This document shows, piece by piece, positions 51,805 to 64,000 of a stretch of 64,000 bases of DNA (the stretch's first letter is position 1; the number at the start of each line of letters is the position of its first letter). The stretch covers positions 6,927,501 through 6,991,500 of the forward strand of contig LR746268.1 in assembly GCA_902729315.2 (NCBI GenBank). Direction: 5' to 3'. Under the pieces are notes generated by a model. The model saw only the letters and a program-made list of their open reading frames with translations. It did not search any database and was not told the DNA's origin. The DNA comes from Spirodela intermedia. Taxonomy: Eukaryota > Streptophyta > Magnoliopsida > Alismatales > Araceae. Both the position numbers and the translations under genes were made by a program.

Positions 51805-52749
51805 GGCGATATTGTGTATCTATATATTCCTTGCTGTTTTCTGTGAATCAGAAGATTCAGATGTTGTAATTTCCCAATTATTGTTTGATTCTTTTTAAGT
51901 TCAGTGGTCATCAAACTTCTAGATAGATGGACTGTTGGCCGCCGACCGAACAAATGGATCCCGAATCCTTGTCCACTAGCCGTTACGCCGCCTCCTTTCA
52001 ACGTTATATTCGCCCCCCCACGTCTAATCCCTGGCCCGCACAGAAGATAGAGTAGAGAGAGAGAGAGAGAATCGTCAGCACGGTGGGGTTGAGAGTCGCC
52101 TTCGTTTCGTGGGAAAGGGTTGACTTGCTGTAACGAGGTGGCCCCACACGGCCCATCCCGCGGAGCGGCCACGGCAAAATTGCGGCGCAGTAGTTTAATC
52201 AACGAGGCTGACTCAAGTCTCATTGCGGCTTAAGCACGTGGATCACGCCATCCTTCCAGAGATGGCCTCGGCCGAATCGGGATTTCGGCCGCGATTTTTC
52301 TTTATTATCAAATCATCAATCAGAGACGGAGAGAGAGAGAGATGATAACTTTGTGGGTTGGTTTCTTTGGCTTTGTTTCTCTTTCTAGATGACTGAAGAT
52401 GAGGTGGGTCGTCGTGGATGCACCAATGTATTCAGGAACACAATGAAAACGCGCCAGGGTCGGTGGGCGGCGAGGGCCGTGAGCTAGGGAGAGAGAGAGA
52501 GGACGCCCTCGTTTTCGTAGCCGACGTCCTCCTAGAATAAGAAAGGGAAGGCAGTTCAGTTGAGCTCCGCCAGCAGACGACGTTGCCTTTTTTAATGGCG
52601 ACTCATCCTTTCCCCCCGTCGGCCCTGCCTTTATAGAGGGACCCCCCTCTTTATCAGTTTCCCCCCACATCTCTCTCCCTCCCTCCTCTCTCTCTCTCAC
52701 ACACCCTCCCTCCCTCCCTCCCTCTCTCTCTCTCTCCCCCCCCTCCCCG
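51728..52749. other. Intergenic with CT/GA microsatellites
   Basis: (CT)n at 51773-51802, (GA)n at about 52054-52069 and 52329-52341, and a long pyrimidine tract at about 52660-52745 directly before the next ATG. No other coding sequence seen. Confidence 0.5.
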
Positions 52750-53639
52750 ATGAACATGGACTCAGTAGAGACGAAGCCTGCTCCCACTCCAACGAGGTCC
52801 ACTGTCTCTCTCTGTCTCTCTCTATCTCTCTCTCCATCTATCTCAAACTCACAGAAAGAAGTACGTTTATGTATACAGACAGTGTGGGGTGGTGGTGAGT
52901 TGCAGGTGGTGGACGGAGGAGACGGTGGCGGTGGTGACGGGAGCAAACAAGGGAATCGGGAGGGTAATGGTGAGGAGGCTGGCGGAGCTGGGGCTGACTG
53001 TGGTGTTGACTTCTAGGGATGTAGGAAAGGGGATGGCCGCTGTCGAGGAGCTCAGAGCTGGAGGCCTGCGGGTGGCCTTCCGCCAGCTGGACGTCTCAGA
53101 TGAGGCCTCCATCCAGGAATTCGCGTCCTGGCTCCGCCAGACGTTCCACGCATTGGACATCCTCGTATGCTTCCACTTACTCTCTCTCTCTCGATCTCTA
53201 TCTCGATCATCATGCAACCCCTACTCTCTCTCTCTCTCTCGATCTGTATCTTGATCATCATGCAACCCCTACTCTCTCTCTCTCTCCCTCGATCTCTATC
53301 TCGATCATCATGCAACCCCTACTCTCTCTCTCTCTCGATCTCTATCTTGATCATCATGCAACCCCTACTGTTTCGCTCTCTCGATCTCTACCTCGATCAT
53401 CATGCAACCCCTACTCTCTCTCTCTCTCTCTCGATCTCTATCTCGATCATCATGCAACCCCTACTCTCTCTATCTCGATCATCATGCAACCCCTACTCTC
53501 TCTCTCTCGATCTCTATCTCGATCATTACGCAACCCCTACTCTCTCTCTCTCTCCCCCCCTCTCCCTCTCGATCTTTCTCTCTGTCAATCTATCTTATTT
53601 TTCATGTCTATCTCTGCGCCTGATATTTCCCTAGAGAGC

Positions 53640-53677
<38 letters not shown>

Positions 53678-54515
53678 TGAGTTCACAGAAAAGGAGTGAC
53701 AATACTCATCATCATCACTCCTACTAAGAATACAGCACCACAGACCTCGGCTTCCCCCACGGCGGGGCCTGGTTTTTTCCAAACGACAGAACTCAGATTC
53801 CCTGTCCCCCCACCGGCGCAGGTGAACAACGCCGCAGTCTCCTTCAACGACATCGGCGAGAACTCGGTGGCGCACGCCGAGGCGGTAATCCGCACCAACT
53901 TCCACGGCCCCAAGCGCCTCACCGAGGCCCTCCTCCCCCTCTTCCGGCGCTTCTCCTCCCACAGCCGCATCCTCAACATCAGCTCTCAGCTTGGACTTCT
54001 CAGCGTAAGCACTCCACACCACACCCGACCCTGCTCCTCTCTCATAACCCGGAGAGATAGATAGATTGACATGTATATTTTTGTGTGATCTCAGAGGGTG
54101 TGTGAGAATGTCTTTGCAGGAGGTGAAGAACGAGGGGCTGAGGGCAATGCTCAAGGACGAGGAGGGGCTGTCGGAGGCGGCGATCGAGGACATGGTGGCG
54201 GCTTTCCTGGGGGACGTGAAGGAGGGGACGTGGCGGCAGCGCGGGTGGCCGAGACTGTGGACGGACTACTCGGTGTCGAAGCTCGCCCTCAACGCGTACA
54301 CGAGGTTGCTGGCGAGGAAGCTCGAGGGAGCCCGGATCAGCGTGAACTGCTTCTGTCCGGGATTCACGAGGACCGACATGACGCGTGGCCGCGGCGAGCG
54401 CACGGCGGAGGAGGCCGCCGACGTCGCCGCCACCCTCGTCCTCCTCCCCGCCGCCAAGCTTCCCACGGGGAGGTTCTTCAAATGGTGCACCCCCATCTTG
54501 TACTCCGCCATCTGA
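52750..54515 (+). CDS. Short-chain dehydrogenase/reductase, neomenthol dehydrogenase/carbonyl reductase type
   Basis: NADPH-dependent oxidoreductase of the SDR group that holds menthol dehydrogenases, salutaridine reductase and CBR1. Four exons: 52750-52796, 52906-53164, 53822-54004, 54120-54515; 294 codons. Cofactor loop VTGANKGIGR (about residues 24-33), dinucleotide site TSRDVGKG, LDVSDEASI, NNAAVSFN, active-site Ser in ILNISSQLG, and the catalytic YSVSK. The family-typical insertion between Ser and Tyr is present (EGLSEAAIEDMVAAFLGDVK). The end is VNCFCPGFTRTDMTRGRG then PTGRFFKWC. A second Met two codons in (52756) is an alternative start. Substrate cannot be told. Intron 2 contains a minisatellite. 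Confidence 0.9.
53180..53540 (+). repeat. Minisatellite built on gatcatcatgcaacccctac + (CT)n
   Basis: Eight copies of a core gatcatcatgcaacccctac (the last with ttacg) separated by variable (CT)n and gatctctatct, unit lengths about 33-62 bp. It fills much of intron 2 of the SDR gene. Confidence 0.92.
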
Positions 54516-55263
54516 AGCCCTCCACCTGCTTGCTCTCTCTCTCTCTCACTCTCTAAGGATTGATGCTAGAAACCACCATGTCCTGCCGATGAGGAACTCT
54601 ATCCGATGTGTGATCGTTCGCCAGCCCCTCCTTCCATCCGTTTGTAAACATGCATGTTCTCAGAAACATGGGACTTTGTTGTTGAAAAAAGGGTTTTTAT
54701 TGTGTTAGAAATTGTTAAAAAAACGTCATTAAAGTTTTTTTCTTCTTCTTCTGGAAATGTAATCGGATGCGTGTGAACCCATCTCCGAACCGTATCTTCT
54801 CTTGACCGGGCTCACTCGAGGCTCGGGGTTCGACCCGGTCATTGTTCTTGACTTTTTGACCTCAAAGTCAGCCCCGACAAGAATAACTTCTTACCCTCTG
54901 ACCCGCTGCCCGAAACAGAAGGCCTTATTTATCTGTCTGAGGGGAGGGAGAGAGATACCGGGAGGATGGGAACGCGGGTGGGGGTCGTTTGGCGTTGACT
55001 TCACACATGATTTGCCCGTTGTCTTTGATATGATTACAATGGAGCCGAGGCAAGACACGAAGGTCGGCGGTCGACGCAACGGCTTATTTTTTTATTTCCA
55101 CATGTCATTATTATTGTACCACTAAAAGAGTACGATGGCGTCAAGGGGGCATCTTGATGAATGGTAGGACCCATTCGGGGATTATCCTTTAATAAATAAG
55201 TCATCCACCCCTCCCACACCCCCCCCCCCTCTCTCCCTCGATAAACTTGGTCTGGACTCGGTC

Positions 55264-55297
<34 letters not shown>

Positions 55298-55377
55298 GGA
55301 CGTCGAGTGCTCGCAGAACAGCAAAGGCCTTCCATTATATCAGGAACGGTTTGAAACCAATCAAATCAGGCGATTGT

Positions 55378-55432
<55 letters not shown>

Positions 55433-55614
55433 TTATTTATTTATTTATTTTGCTGCGGTGTGGGTCAAAGAAATGCATCACCTTAGGCAGGTGATGCATG
55501 GCCAAAGTCAAATAATTAACGAGCGACTAGCACCGAACGACCGTTCTAAGAGAAGGTGGGGGTAGATGGATAACCAGGATGATTCAGGATTTCTTACCAG
55601 GAACTAGGGAGCTC
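54516..55614. other. Intergenic between convergent SDR and VPS39 genes
   Basis: Microsatellites: (GA)n 55265-55286 and a compound (CT)n(TA)n(TTTA)n at 55379-55450. No coding sequence recognised. Confidence 0.5.
55379..55450 (+). repeat. Compound microsatellite (CT)n(TA)n(TTTA)n
   Basis: Three motif types in succession between the convergent SDR and VPS39 genes. Confidence 0.9.
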
Positions 55615-58600
55615 TTAGTATCTTAGCCTCTGAGAGTCTCTGAAGCAAACAAAGTGAACAAGAGTCTTCCTGTTGGGATAGACCACGAAGACGCTGCTTC
55701 CTATCTTCTTGCGGCAGAGAGAGCACATGCTGTCTCCATCGATTTTCAAACCTTGTTTCTGTTGACTAAGAAGCTCTTCTTTCACCTGATATTTCAAATG
55801 ATATGCCAGTTAAACAGGATGTAAAGCTGAGAAAATTACTCCAAGCAGGAGCGTCAGCAGGTGGAAATGACTCCCAGGTCTGAGGACTTCTCAGAAAATA
55901 AAAACGCTACTCATTGCATTAAAAACGACAGCAAGGTGGGTAAAAAATCAATGAAATGCGGACAATCTTTTGACGGTGTGGGCACACTATAATCTTAACT
56001 GTCTCATGATTCCGGTATTAATTCCTTCTTAGTATTCCGACAGAAAAATTCTTTCTTTTTCGAGAGATATCCAAATTTCCATTACAGTTTACAACCAAAA
56101 CCAGAGCTTTCCCGAGCAATTTTTGTAAAGAGCATGTAGACATCATTCAAATCGTACCTGGAGATTTTCACTGTATCTCAGATTCCTGATGATTGAATAG
56201 TTTCGACGGCCTTCACTAGATTTCTTCAAAAGAGGTTCGAGAAAGGGAAGCAAATTCTGCAAAGAACATGGCATGTTAGGTAATGACACGAGAGGAAAAA
56301 AAAAGAAAAAAAGAAAAAAAAAGAAAATCGATGTTAGGTAGAAATCGTAGATATAAAATAAGAAACTGCCAGTGCCTTGCAATGTTAGTTCATCCGTGCA
56401 GATCCTTAATCAGAATCCCTGCCCTTCATTAATAACCAGACAAGTAAATGCTCTACGTTCAAGAAAAATGATCCGTATCAACTATTAATTATGATCCATT
56501 GTATGATCTAACCATAATTTATTTTCTTTTTTCCAGAATCGACAAAATGGGTTCCATCAAGAGAGGATCCTTTTACAGGGACTAATAACAAAAGTGATTC
56601 TCCACTATTATGGTATACCAATCCTAATGGCGGTCAAACTGAGAATGGGCAAAATAGAGAACAATTTCTAGGATGCCACGTTTTCCAGCTTCATACTCCC
56701 ACTAACACGCAGAATCATCATCTATTGAATATTATAATTATAACCTCAATTAATGCAGGTGAAGATGATCTTGTTGCCATTTTCTGATTTTGAAACAGAT
56801 GATATTATGCAAAAATATGCATATCAGTGCTGCTGATATTTGACGTTTTGGTCATTTGACATACGAGATTAATATTTGACGTACTTGACAAAATAGAAAA
56901 CTCTATAAATCAAGTCTTACCAGGAGCTTAGTTTTTCTCGGTAACAGCCGTAGGGCTTGAGCACCATTGATTCTGTCCCACCTTTGGCTCAACAAATCCA
57001 ATGCATTATTTAACATTATAGGGTCACCTTCCTCGACCACCTCATCCCCATCACAGTCACTGCGTCCACTATCAGTGCTGCTGGGACTACTGCGCATGTC
57101 TTCTGCACCCTCAATAGCAGCAATTTTCTTGGATACACGTCCAACTTTAGCTTTCATCAGAACGACTCTTTGGTTACCATGGCTCTGGGGAGGTAACATA
57201 TTCCTAGTTTTTTGTTCAAATTCCTTGGTTGAACTCCGAGGATTAAGATATATTTGCAGAAGAGTCAAGTAGATATTGGAATTTCCCCTTGAAGAAGCCC
57301 GGTGTAGTTCAGCCTCATATACACGATCACAGTAGGTCAATGCAAGGTTTGGTAAATGAAGCTGAATGTACCATGACGAGAAACGATTAGATTAAAATTT
57401 TGTTAGACTCGCAGATTATTCAAACAAATGAACAGTACCTTGTGAACGTACAAAGACAACGCAAGTTGGTGCTGGTTCATTCTCCCAAGTAAGACAGCAT
57501 GCTCCTCATAAAGGGCATCAGGGGGGAGGCGTTTCAACAGGGATTCAGCACTGTTCTCTAAAATGCCTTCCAAGGCGGACAATAACTTCTTCCGTGTCGA
57601 AGAATACACTTTCTCATCCCACTTCTGTTGATCTTTAAGATCCTTAAACCAATCAAGCACTTCAGAAAGATAAATTTGTACCTGGAAAGGGAATGATTTA
57701 GGCAAAAAATAGATCCTTTTTCAAGAAAACTGATGGATGACATAAAAACATGGAGTGTAAACTAACTCCATAGTGCATTCAAATCGGATGGGACCCTTAA
57801 CATTCTATGCTCTTGACGAATTGTGGGCATTATGATAACTAATCAAAAGATCAAATCTATGCTCATTTAGGAAACCCCTCTCCCCAATTCCTTAATATCC
57901 TACGTAGAGTACTAAAGCTGCAGCAACTTCTGGAAACCATAAAATTCTGCTGGTGATGACCAAATGTCGTTGTCACTGCTACTACAGCATGACACAAACG
58001 CTGTTTTTCCTTTGCTGTTACTAGGGATGATTGCATGTACATGATTTTTGATCATGGATATTTATGCACGCATTTTTTTTTACTGCTTTACACAAAAAAG
58101 GAGTACACACAGAAATATGTAGGTACAAGGACAAAAGAGAAACAGTACTAGTTCGTTCTGCAAATTTGGTGTGACACCAGAGTCGTTCATTGAAAGCATA
58201 AGCTCCAAATACTTTGATTGCATATTTGGCGCATGCTGTTTTAGGTATGAATTGACCAAGTCTGCCGGTATATTGCCTGACAAAAAAAGCTCAATAGTCT
58301 GTGTTGGGCAGCTTTCAAGGACATGCATCGAGAACTCCAGAACAAGAATAGGATCAGACCCACAAATAGGCTGCAAAAGCAAAAGCAACCAAGTCAACTT
58401 CAGAGGAAATAATAATAATCTATACTCTTATTGCTCTGAAGAAATTCAAACTGCACAAAAATACTGAACAAACTCTAGTCAAATGCTCGCAAAATTTATG
58501 AGGAAGAACCGTTGACAACGACTGGAATGTGAAAGTCATTATTAACTTTGAATTTTTTTTCTCATTAATCACGAATATCAATGTCAAGAGACGCATCATC

Positions 58601-61600
58601 TCTACAACCCAGAACAATCGAGTGCTAATAATAAGTTTACAAAAGTATATCATAAATTTGGCACCCATTATTTAGAACAGAAAACCAAAGTTTTACATGG
58701 ATGGCAACCCTTGAGAATATAGACCCATATAAATCTGAACTTTAATGTAAACGACAAAGCATACATCATGTGGAAATCATGTTTAATCCTTGTAAATGCT
58801 ACTCACAAGAACAATATCATAAAAGTCGATGTTAATTTAAGCACCTCGATTGCATGGCATCATAATACTAAAAATAATACTAGATAGTGCAAATGTTGGA
58901 CAAAAGTCCTTGTTTTCCTTGAGAAAGAGTGACAGAACCTTGAGATACTCAATAACCATGTCTGGCATGAACTTCTGGTGGTCCATAGGATCCGATGAAT
59001 TTGAATTGGATTCTTCAACTAACTGAATAAGTAGTTTCAGAGCATCACGATGCATTTCATTTCCCTTGTATAGCTCCAAGAGAATGGCGTGATGTTTCTT
59101 TTCCAGTAGGAACTCTTCACAGATCTTTAGATCACAGTAATTGGGAGCTTTCAAAAATTCCAATGCACCTGTTGATTGTCCAGTTAGAAGCATAGCTTGG
59201 AGAAGTGCAGTATCTAGTATAGACGCCCTTTCCCTGGCAACTGAGCTAATGTGGTGTGATCCACGTGCCTGAACCAGAAAGCGGGTAGTTAATTTATTTA
59301 GCATTAAGACGTTTTTGGAAAATATATTATCGTGTTAAATCAATGAAAACGCTCCAAGGACTTGTAAAGAGGGAAGTGTACAATTAACAGTGAACTTATA
59401 GTACTGCCTATTCGTTAAGACCAAGAAAATTGGAATGTACAGGTATGAAATCAGCATACTCATTAAACCTTATCGTGATTATAGACAAAATAGCCCCTTC
59501 CTGACGTAACTTCCAACATCACAGATTAGAGAAAAGCCGGACTTCATGAAAAGCGGTCAAAATGTCTATCACATTTTACGTTCCACCAGCTCCGCTGCAG
59601 TATTAAGCCTTCACACTACCTAGAAGATTCCAGGATAACAGTAATGTCTGAAAGACCTTTTCTCAAATAACAAAAGAAATAAAAACTGAACAAACAAATA
59701 GTCCAATCATTTTTCAAAATATGATTCTTCTCTAAGAATGTTTAAAATGGTCGCATAATCAACGTGAAAAAAAACTACTCAGCACAAAAACCAATTCGAA
59801 AAAATAAAATCAATTCATCAGAAAGTACTGAGCACAGAAAATATCTGCATACTTAAATGTAAAACGTGGTAAAAAAGAGAACAATTTATGGATAAATATT
59901 TGCACTAGGCATCTTTTCTGTCTTGTGTCGACAAAAGACAACAGTAGTCGAGTCAATCGTTGAACTACCTTGCTTAAATTATTTGGTTTACGTGAACTGC
60001 CCTGAACGGCACCCATCACAACCTCCTCTGTCACCTCAGCAATAGCCCTCTCAATTATGCCATATCTCTTCTTTTGTAAATACTTCGTGAGTCCCATGAA
60101 AGCATTGTGGTTCATTTTCTTCTCCTTGAGCATTGATTTCTCATCAGAATCCACAAACTGGGAAGGAGATGAGGGATCCAGTTCATCAGAAGCATCAGAC
60201 GAGGCCCTAGATAGAAATGAACTATCTGATAAATCTGGTAGCTTATCAGGCTCCAGAATTGCCATGGCCTTGGGAAGGATGATAGATGGATACAGTGATA
60301 GTACATAAGTGATGTCCACTTGGGATGCTATAAACTGCTCCACAGCCTCTTCATAGTTTCCATTGTCAAACAAAGAGTGGCCATAGCTGAAACATGAAGC
60401 AATTCAGTACACGAGAAAAAAGTTCATTCCAATATGCATAAATATGCAACAACGAGACACGGTTTCCAGAACTTTGGCGTATGTTTCATGCTGATAAGCT
60501 ATGTATGCAATACATTTGCAAACAATACATAGAAGTTAAACAACCAAGTAGGCTATTTTCAAAGGGAGTGTGTGTTGTGGAGGGATGGAATGGATATACA
60601 TCAACAGTGTGTCTGTCAAATACCAAGTTTTTACATACTGCACAAACGGGTATAGAATGAATGCAGTAGACAGTATAAGGTTATTGATGTGAAAATTGGC
60701 CGTTAATGAAAGGCAACTGATAATCACCGGATGTGGATAGAGCCTTCCTTAGCTGCTCTGAGGGCTGAATCCTCAGGTGGAAGCAATTTACACAAAGCCA
60801 AAGCCTCCTCAAAGTCTCCGGATGCAGTTAGTTGGACTATCTGCAAGTCAGAAAAAGAAAACAATCAATGAGCCCAATGGAAAGATCTGAAAATATTCAC
60901 AAATACATTCTAAATATCACGTAAGAAAAAGTTTCATTTACACCAAGCAGGAAAGATATACACAATTTCAAAAAACAATCCGATAAATATAAGATGATAA
61001 AAATATCAGAGACTGTATATTCTTTAAAATTGAAAGTTTAGATGTTCTGTTACCTATCAGTATTGGTGGCATCGATTAAAGATTAAAAATTGGGTTCACA
61101 TGCATTGATATCGTCAAGATGTACCTGTACATCAATAGGAACGGGCAGTAGTCCATACACAGAGTTTCCAGATGTAGCAATGACACAGCCATTGCTTTGA
61201 AGGAGGATATGAACATCTCGGAGGTAAACTGTCTGAACTAGAGGATAAGGAGCTCTTAGAGATCGTATCTGCAGTTGAAACGCGCAAGAAAAGAAAATAA
61301 TTATAATTAGACGACCGTAAACATTATGTATCAAAACGGAAAATAGAAATAAGTTTCACTTCCATTATTATCAAGATAAACTTTGTACCTCAACATATTT
61401 TGGTAAACGAGCAATTGCATATGGCCTGTTGATGATGACAGATGTGGGGGCCTCAGACCAACAAATTCTACCATCTTGCAAAAGCTTTCCATTTTGATCC
61501 ACAAATACTCCAATATTATCCTACGTAAAATTTTTAAATGCCATAAAATTAACAATTGGACCTCCTTCCTTGGGACTAACTCCTCCCAAAAAGCTAAAAA

Positions 61601-63981
61601 TCAATAGCTAGAGTGAATGCAATGAGACACTATATCATAATTACGTGTGAGAATACCAGTATTGGTCACCTTCAATCAATTGGAGAAATAGCATCAAAAG
61701 ATGGATAAGCTGGTGCTAATCTCATGTGCAACTTTATAAACCTTGATAGTTTGAATGCTCATAAAAGATTTACAAAGAAAGTAGACTGGCAGGTCCAATG
61801 AGGGAAAGAGGGAGTCATGAGAGGGAAACGTGGCCAGGCTGAGAGTGGGAGGGGAAAGCCGGTGCCTAGAGACCCAGGGTTCATATTTTGTCTTTTTTAT
61901 CCAGAAATAATCTAATAGGTGATGCATTAAGTTTATAGATGCGTCCAGCTTTTACGAATAACCAAGATGGTGTTTATGTCAAATGTCAATTTATAGAACA
62001 CAACATAGCAACGAATAATGAGGTTAAGAAGCTGGAGTATTTGACGATATCCCCATCAATGAATATATAAAAAAATCATTATCATCGAATCCCCGAAATC
62101 ACAAAGCCTTTAAGCGCATCCTGTACAAAGGATACGTAGCGCATTATAGTTTATTTCTTGACAGTGATTACCCAATTATTATTTTGTTTTATTCATAATG
62201 CCTTAGAGAAAGCACTCCAGTGGTGCCAGTATCCAGCGTTTTTAACAAACACATGGGTTCATATTTTTTTCCTTCTGAAGAACATTTATTCCATCATACC
62301 AATTACCTCTATTGGTTGGCATATGGGATCCGAAATTTAAAATGCTTACACAAAAAGACTATATTAGTGGGGTATTCGATTCTTTTCTGTCAGAAGGATC
62401 ACCATTGTTTTCAAGAGACGATCATACTTTGTCAGCATACTGTCAAAAAAGGTACCCAATTGCTTTTCCTCCAAAAGGTACCCTATTTTTTGGGGGATTG
62501 GTCCCTACAATTTAAAATTTTTAAGATAAACTTGCAATTACATTCATCATGATGATAATGACTTAGCACATGCGAACAGGACGATCTTACTCATCAGAAG
62601 GCGGGTTGCTTGAGAAACGCAGAACTTACCTTTCCAAGAAGAAGATCCCCCAAAGCAAGAGGGGTAACTAGAGGAGGAGCAATCCTTCCAGATGGGAACA
62701 CCTCAGATAGAGCTCCGGTCGAGCTGTTCAGTATCATGTACTCCCTCTTAATACCAAGACATATGTTTTCACCACACCAAGCCATGGATTTCACCACGTC
62801 AGGAACACCAAATTCCTTCACTTCCACAAATTCTCGACCTCCTACCATACAATCTCGCAGAAGTCATTCGAAGAATTGGAAAAACAGAAATTAGACATGG
62901 ATCCGTCTTGAGAGGAAAAAAAGAACAAAAGAAAATTACCCAGAGTGTAATGCAAAAACGTTCATACTGCAAAAATGCCAGACAAAATTACTGAAATTTG
63001 TTGAAGACTATGTTTCCCCAATGCCATAAAATAACTATGCTCTTTATAGAGAGGGGATCAGAGAAAAACTGCATAATATCACCCCTAGACATTCCATAGG
63101 AAAATTGAACATAAGCTTCGCTGCAGGTGCACCATATATCACTAAATAGTCAGGATCCTGAACAAAAGCTTAAGAACTATTGCTTTGTGAGAATTATATC
63201 GCCCATTTTTTCGGTCAGATTATAAAGAATGACCGAGACAATTCACGGTAGCCATTTATCCGCCATAAAAAAGAAAAGGACTTCGAATATTGTCAGCACA
63301 ACGCTGACAACGCACTCAGATTTTTTATAATTGTAAACGCTGAGCCATATCCCACCCCCCTAAAAAAAAGGATCCATCTTGAAAGAGAAAACCTCCCAGG
63401 GGACCTTAAAATGCATTCCACGGCCTGCCAAATTTACAATAGGGCACACACTAATGTGGGCTCCGGAAGTTCGTCTCATATGCCAACGAAAGAAAGATCC
63501 CCATAAATTCAACTAGAATGAAGAAGTAAAATTTACCGTCAAATCGGAAAATGCCAACCTTCTTCTGCCTTCCCACGCAAAGAAACCCCCTCTGATCATC
63601 CCAACTATACACGTTGGCGCCTTTGGTCTTCCCAATGGCGGCAACAGTCTCGAGGTTGGGGAGCCGGTGGAAGGCGATCCACTCCGAGAGACTAAGCAGG
63701 AGGTCTCTAGACCTGGAAACCTCCATGGCCACAGGGTTCTTCTTCCAGAACGCCGACACCGTCCTCTCCAGGACGTACGGCTCCCTCTGCAACTCCTTCT
63801 CACACGGTGCCGATCGGCCCGACGTGTCCGACGCCGTCGACGAGGGGGACGCCGGAGCGTAGATCCGTAGAGAGCAGTCGGAGCATCCAGTCAGTATCTT
63901 CGAGCCGTGAACTCCGGCGACCTCGACCTTGGCGGGGCATCCCCGCACCACCTGCACCGAATCGTACGCAGAGTGTACCAT
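55615..63981 (-). CDS. VPS39: VPS39/Vam6-like vacuolar tethering factor
   Basis: HOPS-complex subunit that tethers vacuole/late-endosome membranes before SNARE fusion. Twelve exons in coding order: 63981-63537, 62841-62630, 61520-61389, 61268-61125, 60840-60728, 60386-59969, 59268-58939, 58370-58149, 57681-57439, 57361-56921, 56256-56158, 55785-55615; 989 codons, the usual length. The N-terminal CNH (citron homology) propeller covers about 1-300 (MVHSAYDSVQVVRGCPAKVE, SWDDQRGFLCVGRQKKVGIF, MAWCGENICLGIKREYMILN, GKDNIGVFVDQNGKLLQ). Clathrin-heavy-chain-type helical repeats follow (IVQLTASGDFEEALALCKLL, YSLY-type coils, ESCPTQTIELFLSGNIPADL, VNSYLKQHAPNMQSKYLELM, MNQHQLALSLYVHK). A linker with AAIEGAEDMRSSPSSTDSGR and LDLLSQRWDRINGAQALRLL precedes the C-terminal zinc-finger-like module MCSLCRKKIGSSVF...FVCF. 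The ATG at 63981 is 19 bp from the window edge; the conserved start supports it. Confidence 0.95.
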
Positions 63982-64000
63982 CGCAGCCGGTGCTCTCCTC

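Noticed and set aside
54815-54850. GGTTCGACCCGG resembles a tRNA T-arm/B box
   Set aside because: No A box or foldable acceptor and anticodon arms within about 60 nt upstream.
62158-62552. Plus-strand frames inside VPS39 intron 2
   Set aside because: Low-complexity intronic sequence with no recognised product.

Overview
This is a 64-kb piece of a flowering-plant nuclear genome. Evidence: many GT-AG introns; plant-specific or plant-type proteins (RNS2-type RNase T2, a chloroplast thioredoxin-fold protein, a class I formin with a membrane anchor, a thylakoid rhodanese/CAS-like protein, a SYN4-type cohesin kleisin); abundant (GA)n/(CT)n microsatellites; and an old Ty3-type LTR retrotransposon. 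The lineage cannot be fixed from the sequence alone. GC-rich single-exon genes beside AT-rich many-exon genes are seen.

Layout. 1-9.4 kb: two genes on + : the 3' part of a SYN4/RAD21.3-like cohesin subunit (about 676-5786, 5' end outside or unrecognised) and an ACOT9-like acyl-CoA thioesterase (6358-9397). A membrane-anchored formin (12848-9872, -) converges on it. 12.9-16.2 kb is intergenic, rich in GA microsatellites and G-boxes. 16.2-33.5 kb is the most interesting region: a tandem segmental duplication. The ancestral unit was an RNase T2 (RNS2-like) gene facing a convergent MRL7-L-like chloroplast gene. Today it reads RNS2 copy A (16224-19335) / a broken MRL7-L copy / RNS2 copy B (29202-32034) / intact MRL7-L (33511-32226, -). 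The broken copy is split by an 8.6-kb LTR retrotransposon (19933-28520) with a CTTCT target-site duplication. Both RNase genes need the same 4-nucleotide micro-exon (TGGG) to rebuild the catalytic HEWEKHGTC motif. The retroelement is oriented on the minus strand and carries a fourfold in-frame (249 bp = 83 codons) amplification of part of its own reverse transcriptase.

33.7-43.8 kb, all on minus: a class-IIA-type HAD hydrolase (36081-33705), a plant-specific protein of unknown function (39997-37238), and ribosomal protein L5/uL18 (43807-40860), whose first coding exon is only the ATG. 44.5-54.5 kb on plus: a CAS/TROL-related thylakoid rhodanese-like protein (44502-50531, two GC-AG introns) sharing a divergent promoter with RPL5, a four-helix membrane protein (51173-51727), and a menthol/carbonyl-reductase-type short-chain dehydrogenase (52750-54515) with a minisatellite in an intron. 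55.6-64 kb: complete VPS39 tethering subunit (63981-55615, -), 12 exons, 989 codons.

Exon boundaries were derived by hand from splice sites, reading frame and remembered protein families. The genes are mostly unrelated housekeeping genes rather than a pathway; the functional interplay visible is in the shared promoters and in the duplicated RNase/MRL7-L block.
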